A stretch of DNA of 64,000 bases, taken from Collinsella sp. (GTDB lineage Bacteria > Actinomycetota > Coriobacteriia > Coriobacteriales > Coriobacteriaceae). The stretch covers positions 1 to 64,000 of the forward strand of contig DXML01000022.1 in NCBI GenBank assembly GCA_019414205.1. The letters are read 5' to 3'. Numbering within the stretch: the first letter of the stretch is position 1; each line of letters starts with the position of its first letter. Shown in pieces: positions 41,033 to 49,317 of the stretch. The position numbers and the translations under genes are program-made. The notes under the pieces are model-generated. The model worked only from the letters and a program-made list of their open reading frames with translations. It was not told where the DNA came from and made no database searches.

Positions 41033-41704
41033 ATGGCGCTGATCTATATCGTTGAGGACGACGAGCCCATTCGTCGTGAGCTTGTCGACATCCTTGCCCG
41101 CGCCGGGTTTGAAATCGAGGCCTGCGAATCGTTCGAGCATGTCTCGCGCGATATTCTCGCCGCCGCGCCCGACCTGGTGCTGCTCGACCTCACGCTTCCC
41201 GTCAAGGACGGCCAGCATATCTGCCACGAGGTTCGCCGCGAATCCGAGGTCCCCATCATCGTCCTCACCTCGCGCACGACCGAGATCGACGAGGTCATGG
41301 CCATGACGCTCGGCGCGGACGACTTTGTTCCCAAGCCCTATAGCGCGCGCGTGCTCGTGGCGCGCATCAACGCACTGCTGCGTCGCACCGCGGCGTCAGG
41401 CGAGCGCAGCACACTTGTCCACAAGGGGCTGGAGCTTGACCTCGCCCGCTCCATGGTCACCAACACGCAAACCGGCACTAGCACCGAGCTCACCAAAAAC
41501 GAGCTGCGTATCCTCTCGCTGCTCTTGGGTCGCGCGGGCAAGATCGTTTCGCGCTCGGCCATCATGCAGGACCTGTGGGACTCCGACGCCTTCGTGGACG
41601 ACAATACGCTCACCGTCAACATCAACCGCCTGCGCACCACGCTCGAAAAAATCGGCATCAAGGGGTATTTGACCACGCATCGCGGCCAAGGCTATTCGGT
41701 CTAG
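41033..41704 (+). CDS. OmpR-family response regulator (Bce-like)
   Basis: A 223-residue regulator. The receiver has YIVEDDEPI, the phospho-acceptor in DLVLLDLTLP (about 52) and FVPKPY with the Lys (about 103). The DNA-binding wing (about 125-223) has LTKNELRILSLLL and ends GYLTTHRGQGYSV. Sequence and partner fit the BceR/BraR group that answers to cell-wall-active peptides. The kinase follows after nine bases. Confidence 0.9.
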   Translation: MALIYIVEDDEPIRRELVDILARAGFEIEACESFEHVSRDILAAAPDLVLLDLTLPVKDGQHICHEVRRESEVPIIVLTSRTTEIDEVMAMTLGADDFVPKPYSARVLVARINALLRRTAASGERSTLVHKGLELDLARSMVTNTQTGTSTELTKNELRILSLLLGRAGKIVSRSAIMQDLWDSDAFVDDNTLTVNINRLRTTLEKIGIKGYLTTHRGQGYSV

Positions 41705-41713
41705 GGGCCGGCT

Positions 41714-42757
41714 ATGTCGTTTGGCAAGTTCTTTAAAGATGCACTGCTTCCCGTCGCCGTGTGGACGTGCGGCGTGCTGCTGAGCTGCTTTGTGCTGACG
41801 GTCGCCGGCGCACCCGTTTCTATCGTGGTCGTGGCGGTCGGCGTATCCTTTATCTTTGGCATGCTCGGCATCGTGATCGAGTACGCGCGCCGTCGTCGAT
41901 TTTTGCACCAGCTGGAGCGCGCGGCCGAGGAGCTGGAAAGCCCTGCGTGGGTGCAGGAGATGGTGCAGTGTCCGACCTATGCCGAGGGCGAGCTCGAATA
42001 CGAAGTCCTGCGCCGCGTGGGCAAGGCGGCTTGCGATGAGGTAGCGGAAGGGCGACGTCAAACCGACGACTATCGCGACTATATCGAAAGCTGGGTCCAC
42101 GAGGCCAAGTTGCCCCTGGCGGCGGCCCATCTGATTCTTGAAAACCTAGACGGCAGCGAAGACGACCTGTCGCGTGTGGATGACCTGGGTCGCGAGCTGG
42201 CTCGCGTTGAGCGCTATATCGACCAGGCACTGTACTATGCGCGCTCGGAAGTCGTGGAGCGCGATTACCTGATTCGCCGCTGGGATCTCAAGACCTTGGT
42301 GACGGGTGCGATTAAGGCCAACGCGCGCGAACTCATTGCAGCGCACGTGGCTCCGGTGTGCGAAAACCTCGACTTCGAGGTCTTTACCGACGAGAAGTGG
42401 CTGGAGTTCATCTTAGGTCAGCTCATCCAGAACAGCATTAAATATGCGCGCGAGGACGGCGCGAAGATCGTGTTTTCGGGCGCGTTGCTGGATGAGGGCC
42501 TGGCGAGTGAGCGCATTGAGCTTACCGTTGCCGACAACGGTTGTGGCGTGAGCGCGGCCGACCTGCCGCGCGTGTTCGAGAAGGGCTTTACCGGCGACAA
42601 CGGCCGCACCACCAAGCGCGCAACGGGCATCGGCCTCTACCTGGTGGCGCGCCTGTGCTCCAAGATGGGCATCGACGTCACCGCGGCATCCGACTCCGGC
42701 GAAGGCTTCGTCGTAACATTCGCGTTTTCAACGAATAAGTTCCAATATTTCGAGTAA
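41714..42757 (+). CDS. Intramembrane-sensing histidine kinase (BceS-like)
   Basis: A 347-residue kinase with two close N-terminal membrane helices (about 10-30 and 35-55) and almost no extracellular loop. The His box is DYIESWVHEAKLPLAAAHL (about 117-135), the variant seen in BceS-type kinases. ATPase motifs are LGQLIQNSIKYA, VADNGCGVSAADLPRVFEKGF and GIGLYLVARLC. Such kinases normally sense through a BceAB ABC transporter encoded next door. None is present here. Confidence 0.9.
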   Translation: MSFGKFFKDALLPVAVWTCGVLLSCFVLTVAGAPVSIVVVAVGVSFIFGMLGIVIEYARRRRFLHQLERAAEELESPAWVQEMVQCPTYAEGELEYEVLRRVGKAACDEVAEGRRQTDDYRDYIESWVHEAKLPLAAAHLILENLDGSEDDLSRVDDLGRELARVERYIDQALYYARSEVVERDYLIRRWDLKTLVTGAIKANARELIAAHVAPVCENLDFEVFTDEKWLEFILGQLIQNSIKYAREDGAKIVFSGALLDEGLASERIELTVADNGCGVSAADLPRVFEKGFTGDNGRTTKRATGIGLYLVARLCSKMGIDVTAASDSGEGFVVTFAFSTNKFQYFE

Positions 42758-42787
42758 CGCATGCGGCAGACGTCCGCCCAAACAAAA

Positions 42788-42822
42788 CGTGCCACCCCAA
42801 ACGGGGCGGCACGCCATCTTTT
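42788..42822 (+). terminator. Terminator after the Bce-like kinase
   Basis: CGTGCCACCCC / GGGGCGGCACG (one mismatch), loop AAAC, then CCATCTTTT. Confidence 0.85.
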
Positions 42823-42853
42823 ATCAGCCAACTCGCTGAAGTAAGGCTGCGAA

Positions 42854-42946
42854 GGCCGCGGGGCCGGGAGGGGTTTCCTAAGGGCACATCCCGCAGCCGC
42901 AACGCGGCGAGGACGTGCCCGTGGAAACCCCGCAGGCCCCGCGGCC
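42854..42946. repeat. Long palindrome between convergent genes
   Basis: Three nested perfect stems: GGCCGCGGGGCC / GGCCCCGCGGCC (42854-42865, 42935-42946), GGGGTTTCC / GGAAACCCC (42870-42878, 42923-42931) and GGGCAC / GTGCCC (42882-42887, 42915-42920). It lies between the kinase and the universal stress protein gene. It may terminate both strands. Confidence 0.75.
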
Positions 42947-42959
42947 GGTGGGAGCAACG

Positions 42960-43397
42960 CTACTTCACGACCAAAATGTCGCAGTCCGTGTTGCGCAGCA
43001 GGAACGTCGAAATCGAACCCAGGAGCGCATACTTGATCGAGGACAGGCCGCGGGCGCCGCAGAGCACCAGGTCGGGCTTGACCACGTCGAGCATCTCGTC
43101 CTTGAGTGTCTCGCGAATGCGGCCGGCGCGAATCATGACCTCGACCTCGGGAATGTCGGGATTGGCCTTGGCCTCTTCGAGCTGCTTGGCGATGGAGTTC
43201 TTAAATGCCTCCTCTAGGCCGTTGACCAGATCGACCGGATAGGAACCGGCGCTCTCGAGTGCCGTGGAATCGATGACGTGGCCGATGATCAGCTTAGCGC
43301 CGTTGTTCGCGGCGACTTTGATGGCGCGTGCGAGCACAAAATCCTGCTGCTCAGTACCGTCGAGTGAAACAAATACCTTGGTGTAGCCCTCGTTCAT
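42960..43397 (-). CDS. Universal stress protein (UspA family)
   Basis: A 145-residue single-domain Usp. VFVSLDGTEQQ near the N-terminus and the ATP-binding motif CGARGLSSIKYALLGSIS (about 115-132, G-x2-G-x9-G-S) are intact, so nucleotide binding is expected. The ATG has GGAGGAAA upstream. It is monocistronic. Its role is general stress survival; the specific function is unknown. Confidence 0.92.
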   Translation of the reverse strand: MNEGYTKVFVSLDGTEQQDFVLARAIKVAANNGAKLIIGHVIDSTALESAGSYPVDLVNGLEEAFKNSIAKQLEEAKANPDIPEVEVMIRAGRIRETLKDEMLDVVKPDLVLCGARGLSSIKYALLGSISTFLLRNTDCDILVVK

Positions 43398-43646
43398 GGT
43401 TTCCTCCTTGGTCTATCGCACGGGCGCGGGGCTCGTGCGTCGGGCGGGCGCGGGTGCGTTGACCGCCGGACACTTTACCTTGTTGCAGTTATACCCAAGG
43501 ATCTCGGTTTGACTGCTCGCAATTCTGTGAACGGGCGAGTTTTTTGGTAAGGGTAGGCGCGGTCGCACCGCCAACGGTTGATAATGGGACATCGCCCGCA
43601 TCGTCCGCAGAACATCTACCGGCGGGTGTCTAACGAGGGGGTCCCT

Positions 43647-44627
43647 TTGGATATTATCGAGCTTCTAAAATCTGCCTTCATGGGCCTGGTCGAGGGCATC
43701 ACCGAATGGCTGCCCGTTTCGTCGACGGGCCACATGATCTTGGTGGACGAGTTCGTCAAGATGAACGTGAGCGAGACGTTCTGGAATATGTTCCTGGTCG
43801 TGATTCAGCTCGGCGCCATTCTGGCCGTCTGCGTGCTGTTTTTCCACGAGCTCAACCCGTTCTCGCCCAGCAAGGGCAAGGAGGGCCGTCGCGACACCTG
43901 GGTGCTGTGGGGCAAGATTGTGCTCGGTTGCATTCCTGCGGCGGCGATCGGCCTGCCGCTCAACGACTGGATGGAGGAGCATTTCTACAACGCTCCCGTC
44001 GTGGCGCTGGCGCTCATTGTGTACGGCGTGCTGTTTATCGTGATCGAGAATTGGCGCGCGAGCAAGCGCGAGGAAATGGCCGTTGCCGGTTCGTTTGGTT
44101 CGCGTGCTGTGGTGTCGGGTGGACGTCCCGCCGGTGCGCACTTTGCGGCGCCCCCCACGGCTACCGCTGAGGATGAGGACGATGACGAGAATCTGGACTT
44201 TGGTTCCATCGCCACGCTCGAGGATCTAAGCTGGAAGACTGCGCTGGGTATCGGCTGCTTCCAGGTGCTTTCGCTGGTGCCTGGTACGTCTCGCTCCGGT
44301 TCTACCATCATCGGCGGCCTGCTTTTGGGCTGCACGCGCTCGGTGGCGTCTAAGTTCACGTTCTTCCTGGCCATCCCTGTCATGTTTGGCGCGAGTGCGC
44401 TCAAGCTGGTCAAGTACTTCATCAAGGGCGGCACGTTCGGCACCAACGAGATCGCCATCTTGGGCGTGGGCTGCGTCGTCGCCTTTGTGGTGTCGCTCAT
44501 TGCCATCAAGTGGCTTATGGGCTTCGTTCGCCGTCACGACTTCAAGTGCTTCGGCGTCTACCGCATCATCCTGGGCATCGTAGTGCTCGCGTACTTCTTC
44601 GTTCTGGAGCCTATGCTCGGCCTGTAA
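43647..44627 (+). CDS. uppP: Undecaprenyl-diphosphatase
   Basis: A 326-residue membrane enzyme of the BacA/UppP family that recycles the lipid carrier for cell-wall synthesis and gives bacitracin tolerance. EGITEWLPVSSTGH (about 15-28) and VPGTSRSGSTIIGG (about 208-221) are the active-site motifs. The start is a TTG with GAGGGGG five bases away, giving the usual N-terminus xDIIELLK; an in-frame ATG at 43578 would add 23 atypical residues. A cytoplasmic insertion (about 143-194) rich in Ala, Asp and Glu is not usual in the family. Confidence 0.94.
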   Translation: MDIIELLKSAFMGLVEGITEWLPVSSTGHMILVDEFVKMNVSETFWNMFLVVIQLGAILAVCVLFFHELNPFSPSKGKEGRRDTWVLWGKIVLGCIPAAAIGLPLNDWMEEHFYNAPVVALALIVYGVLFIVIENWRASKREEMAVAGSFGSRAVVSGGRPAGAHFAAPPTATAEDEDDDENLDFGSIATLEDLSWKTALGIGCFQVLSLVPGTSRSGSTIIGGLLLGCTRSVASKFTFFLAIPVMFGASALKLVKYFIKGGTFGTNEIAILGVGCVVAFVVSLIAIKWLMGFVRRHDFKCFGVYRIILGIVVLAYFFVLEPMLGL

Positions 44628-44671
44628 CTTGGTTGACGCTGCGCGGCGGCCAGAGCGACAACTTGTCATTC

Positions 44672-44713
44672 AAAGAGGGCGACATGACCAGAAGGTCTAT
44701 GCCGCCCTCTTTT
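44672..44713 (+). terminator. Terminator after uppP
   Basis: AAAGAGGGCG / CGCCCTCTTT form a 10-bp stem followed by T. It is the only feature seen in the 355-base gap 44628-44982, apart from the pcrA ribosome site. Confidence 0.85.
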
Positions 44714-44982
44714 CATGCCAATTTGTTCGCTCTGGCCGCCGCTCGCTACCGTCGCCATGACATCGGCGGCTCCGTGATTGGTGCATTGGGCTCAGTTCAT
44801 TTGCACCAACGTGGTACAGACTGGCCTGACCCCCATTGCGTCAAATCTGCTGGGCCGGTCCGATGGTGGCGCACGGAGTCGTGGTGTGATTTGCGTCGGT
44901 GTCCGCGCGGCTCGGTATACTGGTACGGCTCAAACTATGGTGCTGCCCGCAGGCGCGCCGTCCGTCAGATGAGGAGTCGCCC

Positions 44983-47877
44983 ATGACCCAGCCCTTGCCC
45001 TGGGAAAAGAACACCGCCGCGGCCGTGCCGCCCGCGCCGGAACCCGTGCCGCTTGATGTGTACGCCGCCGCTGCGCCGGAGCCCGAGCTCGTCCCGCTCG
45101 ACATCTACGACGCTCCCGCGCCGGCACCTGCGCCCGCCAAGCCGCTCGTCGACATCGACAGCCTAAATCCCGCTCAGCGCGAGGCAGTACTCACCACCGA
45201 GGGCCCACTGCTGGTCCTCGCCGGCGCCGGCTCGGGCAAGACCCGCGTCCTGACCTTCCGCATCGCACATATGCTCGGCGACCTGGGCGTTAAGCCTTGG
45301 CAGGTTCTCGCCATCACGTTTACCAACAAGGCTGCGGCCGAGATGCGCGAGCGTCTGGCGGCACTCATCCCAAGCGGCACCCGTGGCATGTGGGTGTGCA
45401 CCTTCCATGCCATGTGCGTGCGCATGCTGCGCGAGGATGCCGACCTGCTGGGCTACACCGGCCAGTTCACCATCTACGATGACGACGACTCAAAGCGCAT
45501 GGTGCGCGACATTATGCAGGCGCTCGGCATCGAGCAAAAGCAGTTCCCCATCAACATGATTCGCAGCAAGATCAGCTCGGCCAAAAACGCCATGATCGGC
45601 CCCGAGGACATGCTCAAGAGCGCCGATAGCCCCAACGACAAAAAGGCCGCGCAGGTCTACCTGGAGCTGGAGCGCCGCCTGCGCGCCGCCAACGCGATGG
45701 ACTTTGACGACCTGCTCGTGCGCACGCTCGAGCTACTGCGCACCCGCCCCGAGGTGCTCGACAAGTACCAGGAGCGCTTCCGCTACATTAGCGTCGACGA
45801 GTATCAGGACACCAACCACGTCCAGTACGAGATTGCCAACCTGCTGGCCGCCAAGTACCAAAACCTCATGGTCGTGGGCGACGACGACCAGTCCATTTAC
45901 AGCTGGCGTGGCGCCGACATCACCAACATCCTGGACTTTGAGCAGGACTTTAAAAACTGCAAGACCGTCAAGTTGGAGCAGAACTATCGCTCCACGGGTC
46001 ACATCCTGAGCGCCGCCAACGCCGTGGTGCGCCACAACTCGCAGCGCAAGGACAAGCGCCTGTTTACGGCCGAGGGCGATGGCGAGAAGATTCAGGCCTT
46101 CCAGGCGAGCGATGAGCGCGACGAGGGTCGCTGGATTGCCAGCGAGATCGAGAAGCTGCATGCCAAGGGCACGAGCTACGACGATATCGCCGTGTTCTAC
46201 CGCACCAACGCCCAGTCGCGTATTCTCGAAGATATGTTCCTACGCGCGGGTGTGCCCTACATAATCGTGGGCGGCACGCGATTCTTCGATCGCGCCGAGA
46301 TCCGCGACGTCATGGCCTACCTCAAGATGATTGTGAACCCGGCCGACGAGATGAGCGTCAAGCGCGTCATCAACACGCCGCGCCGCGGCATCGGCTCCAC
46401 CTCGATTCAAAAGATCGAGCAGCTGGCGCGCGACAACCGCTGCTCGTTCTTCCAGGCCTGCGAGATCGCGTGCGTCGAGACCGGCATGTTTAGCGCGAAG
46501 GTGCGCAACGGCCTGTCGAGCTTTGTTTCGCTGGTGCGCGAGGGCCGTCGCATGGACGGCGAGCTCAAGGACGTCGTCGAGATGATTGTCGATAAGACGG
46601 GCCTGCTGCAGGCTTTTCGTGCCGAGGGCACCATGGAATCCGAGAGCCGTGCCGAGAACATCCAGGAATTCCTGGGCGTCGCCGCCGAATTTGAGGAGAC
46701 GCACGAGGATATCGAGGGTACGCTCGAGAGCTTAGAAGAGCTGCGCACGGCCGGTGTCGCCGATGTGCCCGCCGCCGAGCCCGAGCCCGTCGTGGTGAGC
46801 GCGCCCGAGCCCGAGCCCGGGCCGTCCGCGCCTGCGTCTTCGTTTGAGGCACTCGTCGGCGCTCGTGACGCCGCGGGCACCAATCCGCTCGATAGCCTTG
46901 CCGCTCCGGCGCTCTCGCCGCAGGACGCCCTGGCCGCTGCCATCGCGGGCAACGCATATGCCGCGCCGACGGAGCTGTCGGCGGGTGCTGTGCATGCTGA
47001 CGAAATCGAGCGCACCTACGGCCCGCTCACCTGTAAGGCGCTGCCAGCGCTCATGGAGTGGCTGGCCTTGCGCTCCGACTTGGATTCCCTGGCCGGCGAG
47101 ACGCATGCCATTACCATGATGACCATCCACTCCGCCAAGGGCCTGGAGTTCCCGGCGGTGTTCGTGGCCGGCATGGAGGAGGGCATCTTCCCGCACGTGC
47201 ACGACTTTGGCGGCAGCGATGATCCGGGCAAGCTCGAGGAGGAGCGTCGCCTGGCCTACGTTGCCATCACGCGCGCCCGTAAACGCCTGTTCCTGACCTA
47301 TGCGGCCACGCGTCGCACCTACGGCTCGACTTCTGCCAACCCGCGCTCGCGCTTCCTCAACGAGATTCCGTTTGAGGATATCGAGTTTAGCGGTATCGGT
47401 TCTGCCGGTTTTGAGGGCACGGGCTGGGAGAAGCGCGGCGACCGTCACGGCACCTTTGGCTCGGGCATGGGCTCGGATATGTACGGCGGCAAGGTGTTTG
47501 GCTCGCATACGCGCTCGACCGGCGGCTCCGGTTCGCGCGGTGGATCGAGCTTTGACGATTTCTTTGGCGGTAGCAGCTACGGGACCGAGCGCCATCGCGG
47601 GGTGTCGCCCGATGCCGGCCGTGTTGCCTCGACCTTTGGCTCGGGTGCACCACGAGCCAAAAAGCCGTCGTCCAAGGTGTCGCCGACGGTGGAGCGCAAG
47701 GTCGATCGCACCAGTGCATCGCAGGACTTTGCCGCGGGCGATACCGTGAGCCACAAGACCTTTGGCACGGGTACCGTGATCTCGGTCGCCGGAGACATGA
47801 TCGAGGTTCAATTCGAAAAGACCGGCCAGACCAAAAAGCTTATGAAAGGTTTTGCACCGATCGTCAAGCTGTCGTGA
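44983..47877 (+). CDS. pcrA: UvrD/PcrA-type DNA helicase
   Basis: A 964-residue superfamily 1 helicase for repair and replication. Motif I is AGAGSGKT (about 80-87), motif II VDEYQDT, motif III GDDDQSIYSWRGA, motif IV QNYRST, motif V MTIHSAKGLEFP and motif VI VAITRARKRL. It is longer than usual (about 740) because of an acidic Pro/Ala N-terminal extension (about 1-55), an insertion of roughly 100 residues before motif V (about 575-690, rich in Pro, Ala and Glu) and a Gly-rich linker to a Tudor-like C-terminal domain (GDTVSHKTFGTGTVISV). GAGGAG lies upstream of the ATG. Confidence 0.95.
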   Translation: MTQPLPWEKNTAAAVPPAPEPVPLDVYAAAAPEPELVPLDIYDAPAPAPAPAKPLVDIDSLNPAQREAVLTTEGPLLVLAGAGSGKTRVLTFRIAHMLGDLGVKPWQVLAITFTNKAAAEMRERLAALIPSGTRGMWVCTFHAMCVRMLREDADLLGYTGQFTIYDDDDSKRMVRDIMQALGIEQKQFPINMIRSKISSAKNAMIGPEDMLKSADSPNDKKAAQVYLELERRLRAANAMDFDDLLVRTLELLRTRPEVLDKYQERFRYISVDEYQDTNHVQYEIANLLAAKYQNLMVVGDDDQSIYSWRGADITNILDFEQDFKNCKTVKLEQNYRSTGHILSAANAVVRHNSQRKDKRLFTAEGDGEKIQAFQASDERDEGRWIASEIEKLHAKGTSYDDIAVFYRTNAQSRILEDMFLRAGVPYIIVGGTRFFDRAEIRDVMAYLKMIVNPADEMSVKRVINTPRRGIGSTSIQKIEQLARDNRCSFFQACEIACVETGMFSAKVRNGLSSFVSLVREGRRMDGELKDVVEMIVDKTGLLQAFRAEGTMESESRAENIQEFLGVAAEFEETHEDIEGTLESLEELRTAGVADVPAAEPEPVVVSAPEPEPGPSAPASSFEALVGARDAAGTNPLDSLAAPALSPQDALAAAIAGNAYAAPTELSAGAVHADEIERTYGPLTCKALPALMEWLALRSDLDSLAGETHAITMMTIHSAKGLEFPAVFVAGMEEGIFPHVHDFGGSDDPGKLEEERRLAYVAITRARKRLFLTYAATRRTYGSTSANPRSRFLNEIPFEDIEFSGIGSAGFEGTGWEKRGDRHGTFGSGMGSDMYGGKVFGSHTRSTGGSGSRGGSSFDDFFGGSSYGTERHRGVSPDAGRVASTFGSGAPRAKKPSSKVSPTVERKVDRTSASQDFAAGDTVSHKTFGTGTVISVAGDMIEVQFEKTGQTKKLMKGFAPIVKLS

Positions 47878-47884
47878 TCCCGGC

Positions 47885-48014
47885 GGACCTGGGCGGGCGT
47901 ATGGGGCAACATCACCTGCTCGGACAGTCCTGCGCAAGACGGAGGCCACATTAAGTGGCCTCCTTTGCGTGCGGAACTCGCGATCGATGTTGCCCCATAC
48001 ACCCGCCCAGGTCC
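47885..48014. repeat. Structured intergenic element, copy 1 (variable arms, conserved core)
   Basis: The outer arms 47885-47913 and 47986-48014 pair over 29 bases with one mismatch. The inner stem GGAGGCCAC-ATTAA-GTGGCCTCC is at 47941-47963. In inverse orientation the core blocks TCGATCGCGAGTTCCGCACG (47968-47987) and GCAGGACTGTCCGAGCAGG (47915-47933) are shared with copy 2. It begins seven bases after the pcrA stop. Confidence 0.8.
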
Positions 48015-48096
48015 TTGGGTAACGTTGCTGGACGAACATCGCTCTGCTCGTTCGCTTTTTGGTCTGGAGAGCCGGGTGGGCTGATATATAGATACG

Positions 48097-48136
48097 AGTA
48101 GGGGCTCCCCCGTTGATGGGCGGGGGAGCCCCTACT
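48097..48136. terminator. 15-bp perfect hairpin between the two structured elements
   Basis: AGTAGGGGCTCCCCC (48097-48111) pairs with GGGGGAGCCCCTACT (48122-48136). The following TGCGTTT is a weak T run. It may terminate pcrA. Confidence 0.7.
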
Positions 48137-48165
48137 TGCGTTTGGGTTGTTGTTGCTAGCCAGAG

Positions 48166-48294
48166 GCTCGCCGGGATGGGCGCGGGGTTTGGTCGATCGC
48201 GAGTTCCGCACGAGCCGGAGAGCACTTAATGTGCTCTCCGTGCGAGCAGGACTGCCCGAGCAGGCGATCAAACCCCGCGCCCATCCCGGCGAGC
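48166..48294. repeat. Structured intergenic element, copy 2 (variable arms, conserved core)
   Basis: The outer arms 48166-48190 and 48270-48294 pair perfectly over 25 bases and share no sequence with copy 1. GATCGC/GCGATC extends the pairing. The core has TCGATCGCGAGTTCCGCACG (48193-48212), the inner stem GGAGAGCAC-TTAAT-GTGCTCTCC (48217-48239) and GCAGGACTGCCCGAGCAGG (48246-48264). It precedes the 3' end of manA. Confidence 0.8.
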
Positions 48295-48311
48295 ACTCGG
48301 GTACCAGTGAC

Positions 48312-49244
48312 CTACAGGTGGCTAATAATCAGTTCCATCTTGCCTTCGAGGTCGATGGAGCTGACGGTGCTCGGGGCCAGCAGGTGGCTTCCCTTGTGGA
48401 CGGGGTCGCCGCAGACGGTGCCTTCGCCGTTGATGACCGACAGGCACATGAAGGGCCAGCGCTGGTCGAGGGTCTTGCTGCCGTCGACACGCACACGATC
48501 GACGGTGTAGCAGGGATTGGACTCGAGCTCGGTCACGCCGTCGACCTCGGGCGCGGTCACGGTGCCGTCGGTCGGCGCCTGAACATCAAAATCGATGCAG
48601 TCGAGGCTCTGCTCAATATGCAGCGGGCGCAGCTTGCCGTCGGTGCCGGGGCGGTCGTAGTCGTACAGGCGATAGGTCACATCGCTCGACTGCTGCGTCT
48701 CCAAAATGAGCGTACCGGTCTTGATGGCGTGCACGGTACCGGAGTCAATCTGGAAAAAGTCGCCCTTGTGAATCGGCAGCACGTTGAGCATCTCGTCCCA
48801 GCGGCCGTCCTCGATCATCTGTGCTGCCTCGGCGCGGTCCTTGGCGCGCTGTCCGACGATGATCGTGGCGCCGGGCTCGCAGTCCAGCACATACCAGCAC
48901 TCGGTCTTGCCCAGGCTGCCGTTCTCGTGCTCGGCAGCGTACTCGTCGTTGGGGTGAATCTGGATCGAAAGGTCGTCCTTGGCGTCCAGAATCTTAATGA
49001 GCAGCGGGAACTCCTTGCCCTCGCAGTTGCCAAAGAGCTCACGGTGCTCGGCCCACAGCCACGACAGCGTGTGGCCGGCATACGGGCCCTCCGCAATCTG
49101 GCAGTCGCCGTTGGGATGGGCCGAGATAGCCCAGCACTCACCGATGGGACCCTCGGGAATGTCGTAACCAAATACGGTTTCGAGCTGGCGGCCGCCCCAG
49201 ATCTTCTCGTGGAAGATCGGCGTCAGTTTAATCAAATCGGACAT
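48312..49244 (-). CDS. manA: Mannose-6-phosphate isomerase, type I short form
   Basis: A 310-residue cupin isomerase of the short Firmicutes-like class. The zinc ligands are in IQIHPNDEYA (Gln and His), TECWYVLD (Glu) and SGTVHAIKTG (His). PIFHEKIWGGRQL is the typical N-terminus. It links mannose 6-phosphate and fructose 6-phosphate, and so supports sugars taken up by mannose-type PTS. The ATG at 49244 is preferred (GGGGG eight bases upstream); 49250 is possible. It is transcribed toward the structured elements. Confidence 0.93.
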   Translation of the reverse strand: MSDLIKLTPIFHEKIWGGRQLETVFGYDIPEGPIGECWAISAHPNGDCQIAEGPYAGHTLSWLWAEHRELFGNCEGKEFPLLIKILDAKDDLSIQIHPNDEYAAEHENGSLGKTECWYVLDCEPGATIIVGQRAKDRAEAAQMIEDGRWDEMLNVLPIHKGDFFQIDSGTVHAIKTGTLILETQQSSDVTYRLYDYDRPGTDGKLRPLHIEQSLDCIDFDVQAPTDGTVTAPEVDGVTELESNPCYTVDRVRVDGSKTLDQRWPFMCLSVINGEGTVCGDPVHKGSHLLAPSTVSSIDLEGKMELIISHL

Positions 49245-49317
49245 GTTCATACCCCCATGGTGTTGTGCGGTTGCCCACTCTAAACGAGCCATAACGAGCG
49301 CCCGCATGACTACAAAA

